DNA of 64,000 bases from JAVJRN01 sp047635055 (GTDB lineage: Bacteria; Bacteroidota; Bacteroidia; Cytophagales; Cyclobacteriaceae): contig JBLIIJ010000007.1 in the NCBI GenBank assembly GCA_047635055.1, positions 5,530 to 69,529 on the forward strand, in the 5' to 3' direction. Shown in pieces: positions 62,057 to 64,000 of the stretch. Numbering within the stretch: the first letter of the stretch is position 1; each line of letters begins with the position of its first letter. A model generated the notes under the pieces. It saw nothing but the letters and a program-made list of their open reading frames with translations. It was not told the DNA's origin and made no database searches. A program made the translations under genes and the position numbers.

Positions 62057-63402
62057 TTCAGGGGGACTTTTATGGTAATCACGGTTCCAAAACCGGAAGA
62101 TGATTTAATATGGAGTTTGCCATTCATCACTTTAACTCTCGATCTCACATTTAGTAAGCCGATACCTTCAATATCTTTTTCGTTTTTCCGCATTCCCACA
62201 CCATTGTCTTGCACAACCAGTGTTAATTGATTTTTTCGCCCAATCAACTGAATATTAACCTTGCTCGCCTTCGCATGATTTATAATATTGTTAATCAACT
62301 CTTGAGATATACGATAAAGGTTAAGTGCAAAGTCTCCTTTCAATAGAGAGTTTGCGCCTTCATTTCTAAAGTTAATTTCAAGGTTCGTTGCATCTTCCAT
62401 TTTATCACAAAGTGCTTCAATGCCAACAGCCAGTCCAAAATCGTAGAGAGATTTTGGCACCAAGCGATGAGATAAGTTTCTTAGTCCCTTGTGCACATCC
62501 GCCAATGTCTCGAGATTTTCATTGTATTCTGGTAGGATCGTTTCATCGATCTTATCAGATATTTTCTCCAAAAATAGCTTAGATCCCGCCAACATCGGTC
62601 CCAATCCATCATGAATTTCGAGCGCAAGCTGATGTCGCAAATCCTCTTGCGCTTTGATTACCGACTCCAATTGTAATCTTTCGTTTAGTCGAGTTTCGGT
62701 AACATCTAGGTTTACGCCAATAATTTTTTCGGGAATTCCATTTTCATCTGCTATCATTCTAGCTCTTACTTGAAACAAGCGTTTCCCTCCATCTAATCTC
62801 ACGATGGATCTATCCCATTCCTGATACTTCGCACCTTGAATAAAATTTTCTAGAATACCTTTTTCCTTTTCATTATCCGCTGGATGAATGTAATCCATAA
62901 AAGGCTTGTATTCGGTTTTTTTAACATCGGATGAAAGTCCAACCAGTTTCAAAATTCCTTTTGATTGCTTACTTTGAAACGTCTTTAGATTCAACTCAAA
63001 AGATCCCATATGAGCGAGATCCTCCGCTTCGTCAAGTAGGTCTTTTGTCTGAAGTATCTCTTCAACCATGCTCAGATTACTTAATACAATCATGAAGATA
63101 CCTGCGTCTTTTTCAAAATGAATAGTAATCGAAACTTTGATGTTATTTACACCAAGTCGACGTATTTCAGGTTTTTGGTTGATATAAGATTTTGTGCCAT
63201 TGATTAATTTCGTGTTGAGTTCGGGAATCAGTTCACTGATCATCATTCCTGATTCTAGAGGCTGGCCCATATCCAATAGCTGTTGAGCCATTTTATTGCT
63301 CTTTATCAAACGCCCTTCTCTATCAAGCAAGAGTAAACCATCTTGAGAGCGATCAAACAGAACGTTTGAGAGTAGTTCTGGCAAAGCTCCAGCATTTTTC
63401 AT
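62053..63402 (-). CDS. PAS-domain sensor histidine kinase (HisKA_3 type)
   Basis: A 449-residue kinase without membrane helices, hence cytoplasmic. PAS domains cover about 10-115 and 125-235 (the second with a PAC-like VRARMIADENGIPEKIIGVNLDVTE). HisKA_3 has the phospho-His in LALEIHDGLGPMLAG. HATPase has ELINNIINHAKAS and DNGVGM, with IEGIGLLNVRSRV. It is coupled to the LuxR regulator. The sensed signal is unknown; a PAS ligand is likely. Confidence 0.92.
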   Translation of the reverse strand: MKNAGALPELLSNVLFDRSQDGLLLLDREGRLIKSNKMAQQLLDMGQPLESGMMISELIPELNTKLINGTKSYINQKPEIRRLGVNNIKVSITIHFEKDAGIFMIVLSNLSMVEEILQTKDLLDEAEDLAHMGSFELNLKTFQSKQSKGILKLVGLSSDVKKTEYKPFMDYIHPADNEKEKGILENFIQGAKYQEWDRSIVRLDGGKRLFQVRARMIADENGIPEKIIGVNLDVTETRLNERLQLESVIKAQEDLRHQLALEIHDGLGPMLAGSKLFLEKISDKIDETILPEYNENLETLADVHKGLRNLSHRLVPKSLYDFGLAVGIEALCDKMEDATNLEINFRNEGANSLLKGDFALNLYRISQELINNIINHAKASKVNIQLIGRKNQLTLVVQDNGVGMRKNEKDIEGIGLLNVRSRVKVMNGKLHIKSSSGFGTVITIKVPLK

Positions 63403-63674
63403 CTTAATAGGTATATGGTTATTTTGGAAGTTACAGATTATAGTGCCTGTTTTGGGATTCGTTTAACTATTCCTTCTTTTCGTTAGACGATTTCTTTTTC
63501 TTACACCAAATCCACAAATAATAAATAGTTGGGTTGTTAGCTTAATCACATAGAGAAGATATGCCTTTCCTTTAGCCTATGGACCACTAATTTGGATGAT
63601 TTTTTCAATGGCGACCTCATGATACCTTCGATTATTGGCGCTACAATCCCAGCTGCAAATCTTACCTTGTGGGT

Positions 63675-63752
63675 ACTATTCCTGGATGCTTGCATCGAAT
63701 AAAAAACAATTATCCGCCTTCATACCTCGCTTGCTCCGAGGTTCTTTATTGT
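63675..63752. repeat. dispersed palindromic repeat, copy E (best preserved)
   Basis: It has two arms: GGATGCttGCATCGAATAAAAA and, about 18 bp on, CATACCTCGcttgctCCGAGGTTC, each an inverted repeat. It matches copy A in the second arm and copy D in the first, and so defines the full unit. Confidence 0.7.
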
Positions 63753-64000
63753 TCGCGGGGCTCATGATTATTTTAAGACTTAGAGGATACTTCCCATAAA
63801 GATCAAAGTTGTCTTCAAAAGAGACTTGGATCACAATATTCCACGAATTTTTGGAAGAAAAGGAGCGAAGTGAAATAAAGGATAAGAAATACGCCCCATA
63901 AAAAATGAGGACAACTTTCTTCCATGAAATCCATGAGATAATAGCACAAATAAGTGCCTCGAAAAGCACCAGAGCTAGTGAAGTGTATAGCCTCTTAACT
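63676..64000 (-). CDS. hypothetical membrane protein fragment running off the right edge
   Basis: The frame is open from the window end (no stop up to 64000) and ends at 63676. The visible part has a hydrophobic helix (ALVLFEALICAIISWISW, then VLIFYGAYFLSFISL) and a polar tail. The last 28 or so residues are translated from repeat copy E, so either the repeat landed in the gene's 3' end or the frame is spurious. I do not recognise a family. Confidence 0.35.
   Translation of the reverse strand, partial: VKRLYTSLALVLFEALICAIISWISWKKVVLIFYGAYFLSFISLRSFSSKNSWNIVIQVSFEDNFDLYGKYPLSLKIIMSPANNKEPRSKRGMKADNCFLFDASIQE

Noticed and set aside
1..64000. Search for tRNA, rRNA and CRISPR arrays
   Set aside because: No T-loop/acceptor pattern, rRNA motif or regularly spaced repeat array was noticed by eye; GTTCGAA-like words found were inside genes or the IS remnant.

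Overview
The window is AT-rich chromosomal DNA from a marine-type member of the Bacteroidota, most likely Cytophagales. The lineage call is an inference. It rests on family content (DUF4249 next to a TonB-receptor remnant, DUF2911, DUF4286, DUF1684, secreted PepSY-like proteins, a fused CrtYcd-type lycopene cyclase, CruF, a Rho with a long charged insert), on starts that mostly lack Shine-Dalgarno sequences, and on two promoters of the Bacteroidota type (TTG, about 20-23 bases, TAnnTTTG). I saw no tRNA, rRNA, CRISPR array or prophage.

Layout. 1-5.8 kb: the tail of an alpha/beta hydrolase; a tight minus-strand operon of a ribulose-phosphate-epimerase/CBS fusion, DAHP synthase and a KdsC-like phosphatase; then threonine aldolase, an EamA permease and a small unknown gene. 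5.9-16 kb: rarA, an AGCS symporter and an M28 peptidase, set among decayed genes (a TPR histidine kinase with its LuxR regulator; a DUF4249 lipoprotein with a TonB-receptor tail). 16-40 kb: mostly housekeeping genes: rny, zapA and pheT, radC, rpsT, the rplM-rpsI-rpsB-tsf operon, a PhoB/PhoR-type pair with a pseudouridine synthase, recA, a MacB-like permease, queA-ispD, DUF349 and ettA. 40-49 kb: an orphan NUMOD4/HNH protein, a decayed secreted gene, and a carotenoid cluster on the minus strand (cruF, CarH-like regulator, ECF sigma factor, crtI, crtB, crtY, then ispH and crtZ) interrupted by a dead IS1595-family element. 49-64 kb: serS, rho, a decayed DUF2911 gene, a saccharopine-dehydrogenase-like gene with rmlD, gltX, ridA with a dead tandem copy, an ECF sigma factor, and a PAS kinase/LuxR regulator pair followed by an unknown gene.

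The most coherent system is the carotenoid cluster. The MerR-type regulator keeps the Trp-x9-Glu-His signature of adenosylcobalamin photoreceptors (CarH/LitR). The spacer between it and the ECF sigma gene carries repeated TTGTTWAA(C/A) motifs, three of them spaced 22-23 bp. The sigma gene overlaps crtI, and no anti-sigma gene is visible. This suggests a light- and B12-controlled switch in which the repressor gates an ECF sigma factor made together with the pigment enzymes. The second candidate is the epimerase-CBS/DAHP synthase/KdsC operon.

A third pattern is decay. At least seven recognisable pseudogenes sit in patches between intact conserved genes, and a dispersed palindromic repeat family (five copies found by eye) lies in the same spacers and at the right edge.
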